A model generated the notes under the pieces. The model did not search any database, was not told the DNA's origin, and was given only the letters and a program-made list of their open reading frames with translations. Of a DNA stretch of 50,677 bases, positions 1 to 9,039 are shown one piece after another. The first letter of the stretch is position 1. Every line of letters begins with the position of its first letter. Location: NCBI GenBank assembly GCA_000402075.1, contig ARWO01000027.1, positions 1 to 50,677 on the forward strand. The letters run 5' to 3'. The position numbers and the translations under genes are program-made. The stretch comes from Thaumarchaeota archaeon SCGC AAA007-O23. Its GTDB lineage: Archaea > Thermoproteota > Nitrososphaeria > Nitrososphaerales > Nitrosopumilaceae.

Positions 1-606
1 CACAGTTGTGGACATTGGTGCAAATATAGGTGATACAGCAATATTTTTTGCATGTAACGGTGCAAAAAGGATAATAGGAGTAGAACCGTTTCATAAAAAT
101 TTTGAAATTGCAGAAAAAACATCAATGCTAATAAATTAACTGATACAATTCAGCTGATTAAAGCTGGCTGTGGATCGAAAACTGGCAGTGTGAAAATCGA
201 TCCTGATTATAATAGCAGTATTGAAAGCGTGTTAAATGATTTTAATGAAGGTGAAGACGTACAGATAGTAACTCTTCAAGATATAATTGAAAAATATTCG
301 ATACCTATGAACTCAGTTCTAAAGATTGATTGCGAGGGCTGTGAATACGATATTATAGAAAATACACCGTCTGACATTATTTCACATTTTAATCACATAC
401 AAATAGAATATCATGCAGGATATAGAAGCCTAAAAAGAAAATTAGAATCGATTGGATATAATGTTACAATAACAGAACCTCATGCGACCGATGTAGTTAA
501 TTCATTTTTCAGTAAATTTAGGCAAACAGATTCCAATTCAGTAAAAGGTAAATTTGGACATAAAGTAGGGTATACGGGTTTTATTTTTGCTACAAAAAAT
601 AATTAA
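1..606 (+). CDS. FkbM-family SAM methyltransferase, 5'-partial and frameshifted
   Basis: The reading frame starting at base 2 gives TVVDIGANIGDTA, the SAM-binding motif I of FkbM methyltransferases, then IIGVEPFHKN. It stops at about 139. The frame starting near 118 continues the same protein (NANKLTDTIQLIKAGCG, then LKIDCEGCEYDII, the FkbM acidic/Cys motif) to 606. Adding one A to the run at 114-119 joins the two parts as EIAEKNINANKLTD. The family methylates hydroxyls of sugars or other small acceptors, which fits the glycan island. The N-terminus lies before the window. Family call firm; substrate unknown. The break may be a sequencing error, since two other genes here show the same defect. 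Confidence 0.8.
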
Positions 607-666
607 CCCATAAAAGTACAGATAATTTGTCAATCAGATTTTTATGCATTATAAAATCCAGTTTTT

Positions 667-2268
667 GTGATCACGATGGATTATGATATAATTAAGCAAG
701 ATAGTTTTAGCAAAAAAGGAATTTTTTTGTGTTTGCTGCCAATTGGAATTATTGGTTTGTTAGTTAGGATGTATTTTGAGCCAGCAACTGCATTAACTGG
801 GGATGCAACAAATTATTTTGTATATGCTGTAGATACCGGTTTGAAAGGAAAACTTTCTGATGTTTATTTTTTAGGTAACAGCGGATGGTCAGTATTATTA
901 TCAGCATTTTTTTCGATAACTAAATATGATGATCCACTATTCTTGATGGAGTTACAACGCTCACTTTCTATTTTTATTTCAGTGGTTACAATAATTCCAG
1001 TATATTTCCTTTGTAGACGATTTTTTAATCAATCTTATTCTTTGATAGGTGCCTCACTATTTCTATTTCAGCCTCACATAATTATAAACTCAACATTAGG
1101 AATAACTGAACCGATTTTTTTATTTTTAGGGATTTCATCATTAACTTTATTCCTCAGCAATAATCACAAAATCGTATATGCTTCCTTCGCAGTAGCAGGT
1201 TTATTTACGCTGATACGATATGAAGGCTTGCTTTTTTTTGCAATGCTATCAATAATGTTCTTTGTAAAATATAGAAATGAAAAAAAATATTTTTTGAGAT
1301 ATCCTCTAGTTTTGGCAATCTTTGTATTAGTTCTTTTACCCGTTGCATATTCGAATTTTGAGACATATGAAAGAGATGGATTTGTTAGTGAATTAGTTGG
1401 TAATAGTCAAACATCCTACAAACATTTTATTGAAGGGAAACCAGAAGTTGGAGATCCAATATATGGAGATGCCAGTTCAGCCAATATGCAAAATTTTCTT
1501 ACAGTGGGAATAACAAATACAATTTTCTTTTTTGGGGTAGCAGTAATCCCAATATTTATTTTCTTTGTACCAATCGGAATTATACTAGTTATTAAAAACA
1601 AAAATAATCTAAAGATTGATTTTAAGATTGTAACAGTTATTCTAATATCAATAACCATGTTGATTCCTGCATTTTACGCATATGCAAAAGGTGTGGATGA
1701 TGTAAGGTTTCTATTCATGGTTTTCCCATTACTAGTATTGATTTCATTATATGGTATAAACAAATTGAAGATGAAAAACCACCATTTCATAATGGTCGGT
1801 ATTACAACAGCAATTGTTTTGACCTCATTTCTTTATCTGGATTTCAAGAATGAAATAGATGTAGATTATGAAAATGAAGTTTTTTTAATTACAAAATTTA
1901 TTGCGTCCAAAACTAGTCTTATCAATGATAATTCTGCTGATATAGATTATAGAACAGCTGCGACAATCGTAACATCTTGGCCAAATCTGCCAACACCTGT
2001 AAGGGAATCACACGTAGAACGTAGCTTAAAACTGATATCACCTATAGGACATAATTCATTGATTGAATTTGTTGATCTATCCAAAGATAAAGGATTAACA
2101 CATTTAGCAGTTGATGGAAGAGATCATCAGCCTGAATTCCTTAGAGATGTTTTTTATCATGATGAAAAATATCCCTATCTGAAAATAATTTATGACTCTT
2201 CTGAATTAGGAATGAAATACCATGTTAAGATCTATGAAATTGATTTTGTGAGAATGTATGAAAACTAA
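667..2268 (+). CDS. GT-C fold membrane glycosyltransferase (PMT/ArnT-like)
   Basis: This 533-residue protein has about ten hydrophobic segments in its first 390 residues and a soluble C-terminal domain, the layout of GT39/GT83-type polyprenyl-phosphate-sugar-dependent transferases. After the first membrane helix an extracytoplasmic loop carries GDATNYFVYA, where these enzymes place their catalytic acidic residue. IRYEGLLFF is another motif typical of the group. It probably moves a sugar from a lipid carrier outside the membrane. The listed start is GTG at 667; ATG at 676 is equally possible. The stop overlaps the next gene by 11 bases, so the two are co-transcribed. Confidence 0.72.
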   Translation: MITMDYDIIKQDSFSKKGIFLCLLPIGIIGLLVRMYFEPATALTGDATNYFVYAVDTGLKGKLSDVYFLGNSGWSVLLSAFFSITKYDDPLFLMELQRSLSIFISVVTIIPVYFLCRRFFNQSYSLIGASLFLFQPHIIINSTLGITEPIFLFLGISSLTLFLSNNHKIVYASFAVAGLFTLIRYEGLLFFAMLSIMFFVKYRNEKKYFLRYPLVLAIFVLVLLPVAYSNFETYERDGFVSELVGNSQTSYKHFIEGKPEVGDPIYGDASSANMQNFLTVGITNTIFFFGVAVIPIFIFFVPIGIILVIKNKNNLKIDFKIVTVILISITMLIPAFYAYAKGVDDVRFLFMVFPLLVLISLYGINKLKMKNHHFIMVGITTAIVLTSFLYLDFKNEIDVDYENEVFLITKFIASKTSLINDNSADIDYRTAATIVTSWPNLPTPVRESHVERSLKLISPIGHNSLIEFVDLSKDKGLTHLAVDGRDHQPEFLRDVFYHDEKYPYLKIIYDSSELGMKYHVKIYEIDFVRMYEN

Positions 2269-3229
2269 GCAAAAAATAGCTATAATATCTATTATTATTT
2301 CGATAATAGTAATATCAAGTATAACTATTTTAAATCCACAATTAGTCGATAGGGCTTTTTACAGAATGGGATTGCAAGAGCAGATATGTTTTCCTGTTAT
2401 TAATGAAGAGTTTCAATCTGATAACGTAACCAACATCGTAGCTGCAAGCGATTTTGGTATTAATGAAAATTCCATCAAAACTCTGAAAAATATACAATCA
2501 AGTAATCCTGAAGTAATTCTTATGCTTGGTGATCTAGGTCAATCAACCTCAAAAGACTGGATTGAACTTTCAGAACTATTGGATAGAAACAAAATGTACA
2601 TCGCATTAGGTGATGGTGATTTGTTAGAAAGAAATGAATATCTAAGATATTCTGCCATAACTGACGATTATTATTCATTTGACTATCAAAATATACACTT
2701 TCTGGCAATATCCACAAATGAAGAAAAAAATAATGAACTTGGAATCCTATCAGATGTTATTCAAATAGATTTCATAAAAGATGACTTGAGTAATGCTGCA
2801 GATGATCCTAAAACGGATTGGATAGTTGTTTTTTTACATCATCCTATGTATTCCAGTATACCTAATCTATATTCTATGGACTTGAGAAGTCTCCTTCAAC
2901 CCACTTTTGATTTGTATGGAGTTGATTTGGTGATAAATGGACATAAGCATGTATACGAAAGAACAAATCCTGTAACATTCAACAACACTATAACTGATAA
3001 TGAGAATTGTTCATACGATGATCCCAATGGCCAAATTTATCTAACAGTTGGTACTGGTGGTCACAGCCACCACCAATTCAAGCAGAAACAATCATGGTCT
3101 GTTGTTCAAAATCATAATGATTTTGGCTTTTTAAATTTGAAGATATTAGAGGATAGGACAATTGTAGGAGAATTCATTGCAAACAGTGGAAAAATTGTCG
3201 ATACATTTGAAATAAAAAAGAACGTGTGA
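2258..3229 (+). CDS. Membrane-anchored calcineurin-like metallophosphoesterase
   Basis: The 323-residue protein has one N-terminal membrane helix (about residues 7-26) and then an extracytoplasmic metallophosphoesterase domain like that of purple acid phosphatases. Metal-ligand motifs are AASDFG (D65), MLGDLG (D92), FLHHPMY (near 195) and NGHKHVYER (near 228). The block that is normally GNH(D/E) reads LGDGDLLERN, so the usual Asn and His are replaced by Asp and Gly. The overlap with the upstream GT-C transferase suggests a joint job, possibly removing phosphate from a carrier or glycan outside the cell. Substrate unknown. Confidence 0.78.
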   Translation: MKTKQKIAIISIIISIIVISSITILNPQLVDRAFYRMGLQEQICFPVINEEFQSDNVTNIVAASDFGINENSIKTLKNIQSSNPEVILMLGDLGQSTSKDWIELSELLDRNKMYIALGDGDLLERNEYLRYSAITDDYYSFDYQNIHFLAISTNEEKNNELGILSDVIQIDFIKDDLSNAADDPKTDWIVVFLHHPMYSSIPNLYSMDLRSLLQPTFDLYGVDLVINGHKHVYERTNPVTFNNTITDNENCSYDDPNGQIYLTVGTGGHSHHQFKQKQSWSVVQNHNDFGFLNLKILEDRTIVGEFIANSGKIVDTFEIKKNV

Positions 3230-3288
3230 ATTATTTAAAGTAAAATTATAGTAATGAGATTTATGATTAGATCTTAATTGATATAAGG

Positions 3289-3296
3289 ATATAATA
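3289..3296 (+). promoter_or_regulatory. Possible TATA box for the gene at 3315
   Basis: GATATAAT lies about 20-26 bases before the ATG at 3315, in an 85-base AT-rich gap. This is the spacing expected for a leaderless archaeal transcript. AT richness makes chance matches common. Confidence 0.3.
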
Positions 3297-3314
3297 CACC
3301 AATTTTTCAAGCAC

Positions 3315-3884
3315 ATGTTAATCGTATCTCAAAACTTGTTAAATTATGACGTAAAATTAAAATCAAACACAATATTCAGAGTCAATTTAGCCTGGACCAC
3401 GCTAAAAGAATTGAAAAAAATCCTTAGACGTCATAGCAAAAAAACTATTTTCTTTGATTTGCCCATAAATAGAATTAAGCCTCCTAACAACAATTATTCT
3501 ATCGACGATCTTGTTCCTATTTTAAAAAAATATACAAATATCAAATACTTTGCTATTTCAAACGTAGAAAAAAAAGAAGATTTACTTGAGTATAAAAAAA
3601 TAATCCCAAATCATATAACGATAGTCCCAAAAATTGAAAGCGTAAATGGCATAATGAATATAAAAGAAATTACAAATGAATTAGAAGCGGAAAATAAAAT
3701 TATTATGCTTGATCATGATGATCTTTTTTCATCTATAATCAAATCAAAAAAACCTGTTTCTATATTTACGAATTATATTAGTAAATTAGTTGTTTTTTGT
3801 AAAAAAAACAAAATTACATTACTTCGTACTGTTGGGGTTGTATTTAGTGACGATGAATTCCGAATTACACAATATATACGATAG
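3315..3884 (+). CDS. Small TIM-barrel-like protein related to pyruvate kinase / HpcH aldolases
   Basis: This 189-residue protein is far shorter than pyruvate kinase (about 470). It has FFDLPINRIKPP, like the DLPG..PR strand of the phosphoenolpyruvate/pyruvate superfamily; ITIVPKIESVNGIMNIKEI, like the KIE..EG..N..EI metal/substrate motif; and IIMLDHDDLFSSI, where pyruvate kinase has MVARGDLG. It therefore looks like one compact half-barrel of this superfamily, perhaps a lyase or aldolase for an activated acid used in glycan synthesis. No catalytic activity can be asserted. It stands alone between the phosphatase and a methyltransferase. Confidence 0.55.
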   Translation: MLIVSQNLLNYDVKLKSNTIFRVNLAWTTLKELKKILRRHSKKTIFFDLPINRIKPPNNNYSIDDLVPILKKYTNIKYFAISNVEKKEDLLEYKKIIPNHITIVPKIESVNGIMNIKEITNELEAENKIIMLDHDDLFSSIIKSKKPVSIFTNYISKLVVFCKKNKITLLRTVGVVFSDDEFRITQYIR

Positions 3885-3998
3885 ATTATTGGGAAGACAT
3901 TTGATTGGAATAGATAAGAAATGAATTTCTCTACCACATTCAGAACACACGCCTTTAACTCTATGACGTTTTCTTAGTTTGTAATACAAAATTAACAA
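3819..3998 (-). other. Possible small Cys-rich ORF or gene remnant, antisense
   Basis: A 59-codon minus-strand frame from a TTG at 3998 to TAA at 3819 contains KRHRVKGVCSECGREIHFL, a CxxC zinc-knuckle-like stretch followed by another Cys. It fills the otherwise empty gap at 3885-4036 but runs about 65 bases antisense into the end of the upstream gene. No ATG start exists. It could be a decayed gene end or chance. Confidence 0.22.
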
Positions 3999-4036
3999 TG
4001 GATTGATTCTTTTTGTTTAAATTCAATTAAATTATA

Positions 4037-4945
4037 ATGGTGATTATTTTACCAATTTTAATGAAAAAAGAAATTAACTACAAAAATTTTCTTGATGATC
4101 AGAATATTGAAATCCCTCCATTAGAAAAATTCCAAAAACTTGGTGATGACCTTGGATCTTTGATGATTAATTCAAAAGGTCAATTACATCGTCATGGATA
4201 TGAACGTGGAATTTTACTTTATGGATTAATTGCAAAGAATAAACCTGATACTGTTTTAGAAATTGGGACTGGTTTGGGATATTCTACATTATGTATGGCT
4301 TGGGCAATGGCTGAAAATAATATTCCTGGAACTATATTTACAGTGGATAGATATTCATTAGATGTTTTACAAAAACGTTTTTATTTTTCTGAAAAAACTA
4401 ATGTACCAAAAATTGAATTTTCTTCAAATCATGAATGTTGGTCAAAAACAGCTCCTGAAAATTGGTTGAATAAAATAACACCTTTAACTGGACATTCTGG
4501 AAAGATATTAAAAAATTCAAAATTACCTAAAATTAAATTTGCGTATATTGATGGTGCACATAATTATGATGGTGTCAAACATGATTTCTATTCCCTGTTA
4601 AATATAATGCATGATGAATTCACTGTTTTATTTGATGATTACATTGAAAGACCTCATTATGGTGTAATGAAATTTGTTAATGAAGAGATAATGCCAAATT
4701 TTGAAACTTTTGTTATTGCTACCTCTAAAATTTTAATAAATTCGGGTGAAGAAAAACAAAGTAAAATGGTGTGGATTAACAGCGCATCCTCAAAAAAACA
4801 TTTAGATATTCTGTTTGGTAAAAATAAAGATGATTTTCTAACAAAATACCGACGTTATGAAAAATTCATTATGATTCCTAGACAAAAACTTAATCAAAAA
4901 ATTCCTTTTTTAGAAAAGATCAAGTTTCGATGGTGGAAAACATGA
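4037..4945 (+). CDS. Class I SAM-dependent methyltransferase (Methyltransf_24 type)
   Basis: The 302-residue protein carries motif I VLEIGTGLGYST (about residues 71-82), an acidic strand-2 end in FTVDRYS, and AYIDGAHNYDGVKHD followed by VLFDDY, which are the hallmarks of the cephalosporin-hydroxylase/Methyltransf_24 group that methylates sugars and small molecules. A second ATG at 4061 (MKKEINYKNF) removes an odd hydrophobic lead and may be the real start. It is monocistronic, flanked by gaps of about 150 and 290 bases. The acceptor is unknown, probably a glycan sugar from context. Confidence 0.75.
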   Translation: MVIILPILMKKEINYKNFLDDQNIEIPPLEKFQKLGDDLGSLMINSKGQLHRHGYERGILLYGLIAKNKPDTVLEIGTGLGYSTLCMAWAMAENNIPGTIFTVDRYSLDVLQKRFYFSEKTNVPKIEFSSNHECWSKTAPENWLNKITPLTGHSGKILKNSKLPKIKFAYIDGAHNYDGVKHDFYSLLNIMHDEFTVLFDDYIERPHYGVMKFVNEEIMPNFETFVIATSKILINSGEEKQSKMVWINSASSKKHLDILFGKNKDDFLTKYRRYEKFIMIPRQKLNQKIPFLEKIKFRWWKT

Positions 4946-5236
4946 TTTTTTAAATTCTAAGTAATTATCTCATCTAGTCTATCTTCTTCTTGGATTTGTT
5001 TTAGCGTAAAACGTATTTTCAAACAGAACTCATACTAATTTCACTGAATTTCTCAAACAATCACAAGCAATATGGGAACTTTTAGTAAAATGCTATGAAA
5101 AGACGAATTAAATTTAAATCTTAAAAATAGTTTGTTTTCTTGTTTTGGAACTAGCTTTTTGATTTTCTTAAAATTTAGATTCAAATTAACATCAAAGCAC
5201 ACATCTTTCCTGCATAATGTTTATCAAAGAATTTTC
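4946..5236. other. Intergenic stretch without a clear gene
   Basis: About 290 bases separate two same-strand genes. On the plus strand, near 5030-5110, a short frame encodes TEFLKQSQAIWELLVKCYEK and then stops. It has no start and was not recognised, so it may be a degraded gene end. No RNA gene, repeat or strong promoter was seen apart from generally AT-rich sequence. Confidence 0.4.
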
Positions 5237-6262
5237 ATGGAAAAAAATATGAAAGATTTGAAGATTGCTGTCATAGGCTATGGTTATTGGGGTCCAAACT
5301 TAGTTCGTAACTTTACAAACTTAGAAAATTCCACTGTATCTCACGTAGTAGATGAATCACCTGACAGATTAGAAAAAGTAAAAAAATTATATCCTAGCAT
5401 TAATGTCACTAGCTCCCTAACTGAAATCTTAGAAAATCCTGAAATAGATTGTATTATAATTGCCACGCCTATTTCTACACACTATGATATAGCTAAAAAA
5501 GCATTAGAACATAACAAACATGTACTTGTTGAAAAACCGATGACTAATTCTGTTAAACATGCTAAAGAATTAATTGAGTTATCAAAGAAAAAAAAGAAAG
5601 TCTTAATGGTTGATCATACTTATCTGTATACCGGAGCCATACAAAAAATTAAGAAAATTATAGACAAGAACATGATTGGTGAAATTCAATACATTGATTC
5701 TACACGAATTAATCTCGGACTTTTTCAACCTGATGTTAATGTATTATGGGATCTTGCAGCCCATGATATTTCTATTTGTAGTTATTTGATGAACGAAAAT
5801 CCTATTTCAGTACAAGCCGTGGGAAAATCACATACAGATAGTGATTTTGAAGACATTGCGTATCTGACTTTACATTTTAAATCCAAGAAGATAATTCATT
5901 TTAATTGTTCATGGATATCTCCCGTGAAAATTAGATATATGTTGATAGGTGGTAACAAAAAAATGATTATCTTTAACGATCTAGAAACCACTGAAAAAGT
6001 AAAAATTTATGATACAAAATACAAAACTAAAACTAATCCTAAAAATGATAGACAAATCCTAGCCGATTATAGGGTTGGAGACATATTTATTCCAAAACTT
6101 ACCACACGTGAAGGCCTTAGTTCGATGGTAGAAGATTTTGTTAGTGCAATTATAGATAAGACTAAACCCATTTCAAATTATGACATTGGATTGCAAGTTG
6201 TTAAAATTCTTGAAGCAGCGCAAAGATCCATAACGAATCAAGGTAAAGAAGTTAAGATATGA
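5237..6262 (+). CDS. Gfo/Idh/MocA-family NAD(P)-dependent sugar dehydrogenase
   Basis: An N-terminal Rossmann motif GYGYWGPNLVRNF is followed by HVLVEKPMTNS (the conserved EKP lysine motif) and WDLAAHDISI, which supplies the usual Asp...His active-site pair. Length from ATG 5237 is 341 residues, normal for the family. The frame is open back to TTG 5132, but that lead is hydrophobic and lies upstream of the canonical fold, so ATG 5237 or 5249 is preferred. Relatives oxidise UDP-sugars during amino-sugar synthesis. The stop overlaps the ATP-grasp gene by four bases (ATGA), so the pair is one transcript. Confidence 0.82.
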   Translation: MEKNMKDLKIAVIGYGYWGPNLVRNFTNLENSTVSHVVDESPDRLEKVKKLYPSINVTSSLTEILENPEIDCIIIATPISTHYDIAKKALEHNKHVLVEKPMTNSVKHAKELIELSKKKKKVLMVDHTYLYTGAIQKIKKIIDKNMIGEIQYIDSTRINLGLFQPDVNVLWDLAAHDISICSYLMNENPISVQAVGKSHTDSDFEDIAYLTLHFKSKKIIHFNCSWISPVKIRYMLIGGNKKMIIFNDLETTEKVKIYDTKYKTKTNPKNDRQILADYRVGDIFIPKLTTREGLSSMVEDFVSAIIDKTKPISNYDIGLQVVKILEAAQRSITNQGKEVKI

Positions 6263-7311
6263 AAAAAATTCTTGTAACCGGAGGCGGAGCTCCTGCGGGT
6301 ATAAATTTCATAAATTCCCTTAACAATGCTCCTGAAGACTTTGAGATAATATCTTCTGACATCAATAAATTTCACTTGGAGTTAACCCCTTCAAATACTA
6401 GAATAATCCTGCCATCATGTGAAAATTCCAATTATATTGAAAAGCTAAATCATGTAATAGAAGAATTTGAAATTGATTTATTACATTCACAGCCTGATAG
6501 TGAGGTGAAGGTTATTTCTGAAAATAGAGAAAAACTAAACACCAAAATTTTTTTTCCCGCAAAAAAAACAATTGAAATTTGCCAAAATAAAGAACTTTCA
6601 TCTGAAATATGGACAAAAGAAGGTATTCTAGAAAAAAATTCAATAACAATAAATTCGGAAAAAGACCTTGAAATTGCAGCAAACTCTTTTGGATATCCTT
6701 ATTGGTTACGTGCTTCTGTAGGCGCTAGCAGTAAAGGAAGTTCATTAATACAAAACAAACAAACTGCATTTCATTGGATAGAGTATTGGAAATCTCGTAA
6801 TATTGACTGGAGGTTTATAGCTCAAGATTATTTCGGTGGTAGAAACATTGCATTCCAGAGTTTATGGAAAGATGGAGAATTGATTGTATCTCAGGCGCGT
6901 GAAAGATTAGAGTACTTGTATCCTAATTTAGCTCCATCGGGTGTAACAAATACTCCGGTAGTTGCAGTAACAATAAACGATGAAAATGTAAACGACATTG
7001 CATTCAAATCTGTAAAATCTATTGATAAGAATGCTTCAGGTATATTCTGCGTAGATCTAAAAGAAGATAATCAAGGCAAAATACGGCCTACTGAAATTAA
7101 TGCTGGTAGATTCTTTACTACAAGCTATTTCTTTACCAAAGCTGGAATAAACATGCCATATTATTATATCAAATTAGCGTTTGATGAGGAAATACCCAAG
7201 TTGCCAAAGTTTAATGCGTTACCTGAAGGTTTGTACTGGATAAGACACATTGATGGTTCTGCAGTATTAGTGAAGGAAGGAGAATGGCAAAACAAAGATT
7301 TCTCTATATGA
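6259..7311 (+). CDS. ATP-grasp ligase, CarB-like
   Basis: This 350-residue protein begins ILVTGGGAPAGINF, the N-terminal pre-ATP-grasp fold of CarB-like ligases. It then has YWLRASVGASSKGSS (ATP-lid region) and IRPTEINAGRFFTT, in which E and N match the metal-binding pair of ATP-grasp enzymes. These enzymes join a carboxylate to an amine or similar nucleophile with ATP. The four-base overlap with the upstream Gfo/Idh/MocA gene and the adjacent HAD phosphatase suggest one pathway making an acylated or amidated sugar. The true substrate is unknown. Confidence 0.75.
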   Translation: MKKILVTGGGAPAGINFINSLNNAPEDFEIISSDINKFHLELTPSNTRIILPSCENSNYIEKLNHVIEEFEIDLLHSQPDSEVKVISENREKLNTKIFFPAKKTIEICQNKELSSEIWTKEGILEKNSITINSEKDLEIAANSFGYPYWLRASVGASSKGSSLIQNKQTAFHWIEYWKSRNIDWRFIAQDYFGGRNIAFQSLWKDGELIVSQARERLEYLYPNLAPSGVTNTPVVAVTINDENVNDIAFKSVKSIDKNASGIFCVDLKEDNQGKIRPTEINAGRFFTTSYFFTKAGINMPYYYIKLAFDEEIPKLPKFNALPEGLYWIRHIDGSAVLVKEGEWQNKDFSI

Positions 7312-7320
7312 TTACTTGTT

Positions 7321-7884
7321 TTACAAAATATTTTTGAGTTCAGACAATTTTTTTGATGCGATATCAGTTCCATTTACAAGAATTGAAGTGCATCCGGCTT
7401 TGGTTGCACAATTAATATCATTAATTCTATCTCCTATAACAATTACATTACCTGGATCAAAACCTAATAATTCGTTGGTTTTTTTGATTTGGGTTAAACG
7501 ATCGTGATTCTCGTCTCTTGTAATAATAGATGAAAATTTATCAAATAGATCTAATTTTCTTAAGATAGTTTCTGTTGATTTCCTACATTGTAAGGTTACT
7601 AGAGATATAGTACAATTCTTTGCTAAAAGATGCTCAATAAGTTGAGTTGCGCCTTCAATCTCTTCTAATGATTCTGATGCAATTAGTTCTTCTGCACATA
7701 TTAATTCAAAAGCATTGTTGATCATACTAGAATTACCATTCGATTTTTTAATTATGCTAGGTATTAACGGTGAAAGGTCAGACTCTGTCTTAAACAACTC
7801 TTTTAGTTTTTTTTGAACTATATCATATCTTATAGGTAATTTTACTAATGTTCCGTCAAGATCAAAAATTATACATTTTCTCAC
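7321..7884 (-). CDS. HAD-superfamily phosphatase
   Basis: The 187-residue protein starts CIIFDLDGTLV with nucleophile D8 and acid/base D10. It has a helical cap, a motif II Thr in SLVTLQ, and motif IV VIVIGDRINDINCA. This is a Cof/phosphoglycolate-phosphatase-like HAD enzyme. It converges on the ATP-grasp gene with a nine-base gap. A role in dephosphorylating a sugar phosphate of the same pathway is inferred from context only. Confidence 0.82.
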   Translation of the reverse strand: MRKCIIFDLDGTLVKLPIRYDIVQKKLKELFKTESDLSPLIPSIIKKSNGNSSMINNAFELICAEELIASESLEEIEGATQLIEHLLAKNCTISLVTLQCRKSTETILRKLDLFDKFSSIITRDENHDRLTQIKKTNELLGFDPGNVIVIGDRINDINCATKAGCTSILVNGTDIASKKLSELKNIL

Positions 7885-8053
7885 AGTGCTTACACCCCTA
7901 ACCTCAGTTGTCCCAAAAATTCAATTTTCATTATTTTAATATTCATTGTTAACCCATCAAGTATGAGATTTATTTTATAATATAATTATCAGTTTCTATT
8001 AGCGGTGATGTTAATATAATAGCCAATAGAATGATTAAAAATATCTGGTATGG
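7885..8053. promoter_or_regulatory. Divergent intergenic promoter region
   Basis: This 169-base gap lies between two divergent genes, the HAD phosphatase (minus) and a glycosyltransferase (plus), so it must hold both promoters. AT-rich TATA-like stretches occur near 7970-7985. No inverted repeat or RNA gene was recognised. Confidence 0.35.
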
Positions 8054-9028
8054 ATGGAAAAAAAAATTAAAGTATGTCTAATTTATCATAAATCAAACTT
8101 TTTTTTAACAGGTAAACACTTTGATAATACATATTATCATTTTTTCATAACATCTCTTAAAAGAAATAAAGATCTCGAATTACAACTTATTCCAACAGAG
8201 GATGTATTTGATTTCTCTAAATTAAGGGGAAAATATGATATAATTCTGTTATGGGAAAATGGGTTTTCTGGTATGCCAAAAAATATGCAGGACATAAAAG
8301 AAATTGAAATACCAATTATTTCACGTGTTACTGATTATGGTTATGCAAAAAAATTACAAAAGCTTAATGAAAAATGTGGAATTGATTATTATTTTGATTT
8401 TGTTCCTGAAGATTATTTTCATGAACATTATCCTGATAATTTTAAGTATAAAACAATTATTTTTGGATTAGAACCATCATTATACAACAATCTAAAACCC
8501 TTTGATGAAAGAATTAAAAATAAAATTTTACTAACTGGCGCAATTGGAAATAAGAAATTTTTCTCAAAAATCATCAATGACATTAGACAGCCAAAATGGA
8601 ATGCTTACAGATTTTATAATTTAAGAATAAAATGTTCAAGTTTACCATATGTAGATTATACCCCAACATTACAACAAAATTATGTCAATGATAGATATCC
8701 ACAGCTACTAGAACAGTATGCATCATCAATTGTTGCGACAACATATGTACCAAACATAAAATATTGGGAAAATGCCGCTGCTGGCTGTTTAACTTTTATG
8801 GAGATTTCAAAATTGAACAAGGGTCATTTTCTTGGATACCGTGATAATGAATCATGTATATTTATTGATCAAAAAAACTACAAGGAAAAATTTGAGGAAT
8901 ACTTGTCTGATACTAAAAATCCAAAATGGAAAGAGATTGCAAATGCTGGAAGAGAATTTACACTTCAAAATTATACAAATGATAAAGCGGTAGACTCACT
9001 TGTAGAATTAATGAGAACTTTAATTTAG
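8054..9028 (+). CDS. Glycosyltransferase, GT-B / CgeB-like
   Basis: The 324-residue protein starts KVCLIYHKSNFF and has the split GT-B layout: YDIILLWENGF in the N-terminal domain, and in the C-terminal domain YWENAAAGCLTFME followed by NESCIFID, resembling the donor-binding segment of GT1/GT4-like and CgeB-like enzymes (E...G). The C-terminal helix GREFTLQNYTNDKAVDSL is also typical. The sugar and acceptor are unknown. It sits 11 bases before a sulfatase remnant on the same strand. Confidence 0.65.
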   Translation: MEKKIKVCLIYHKSNFFLTGKHFDNTYYHFFITSLKRNKDLELQLIPTEDVFDFSKLRGKYDIILLWENGFSGMPKNMQDIKEIEIPIISRVTDYGYAKKLQKLNEKCGIDYYFDFVPEDYFHEHYPDNFKYKTIIFGLEPSLYNNLKPFDERIKNKILLTGAIGNKKFFSKIINDIRQPKWNAYRFYNLRIKCSSLPYVDYTPTLQQNYVNDRYPQLLEQYASSIVATTYVPNIKYWENAAAGCLTFMEISKLNKGHFLGYRDNESCIFIDQKNYKEKFEEYLSDTKNPKWKEIANAGREFTLQNYTNDKAVDSLVELMRTLI

Positions 9029-9039
9029 AAGGGAAAAAA

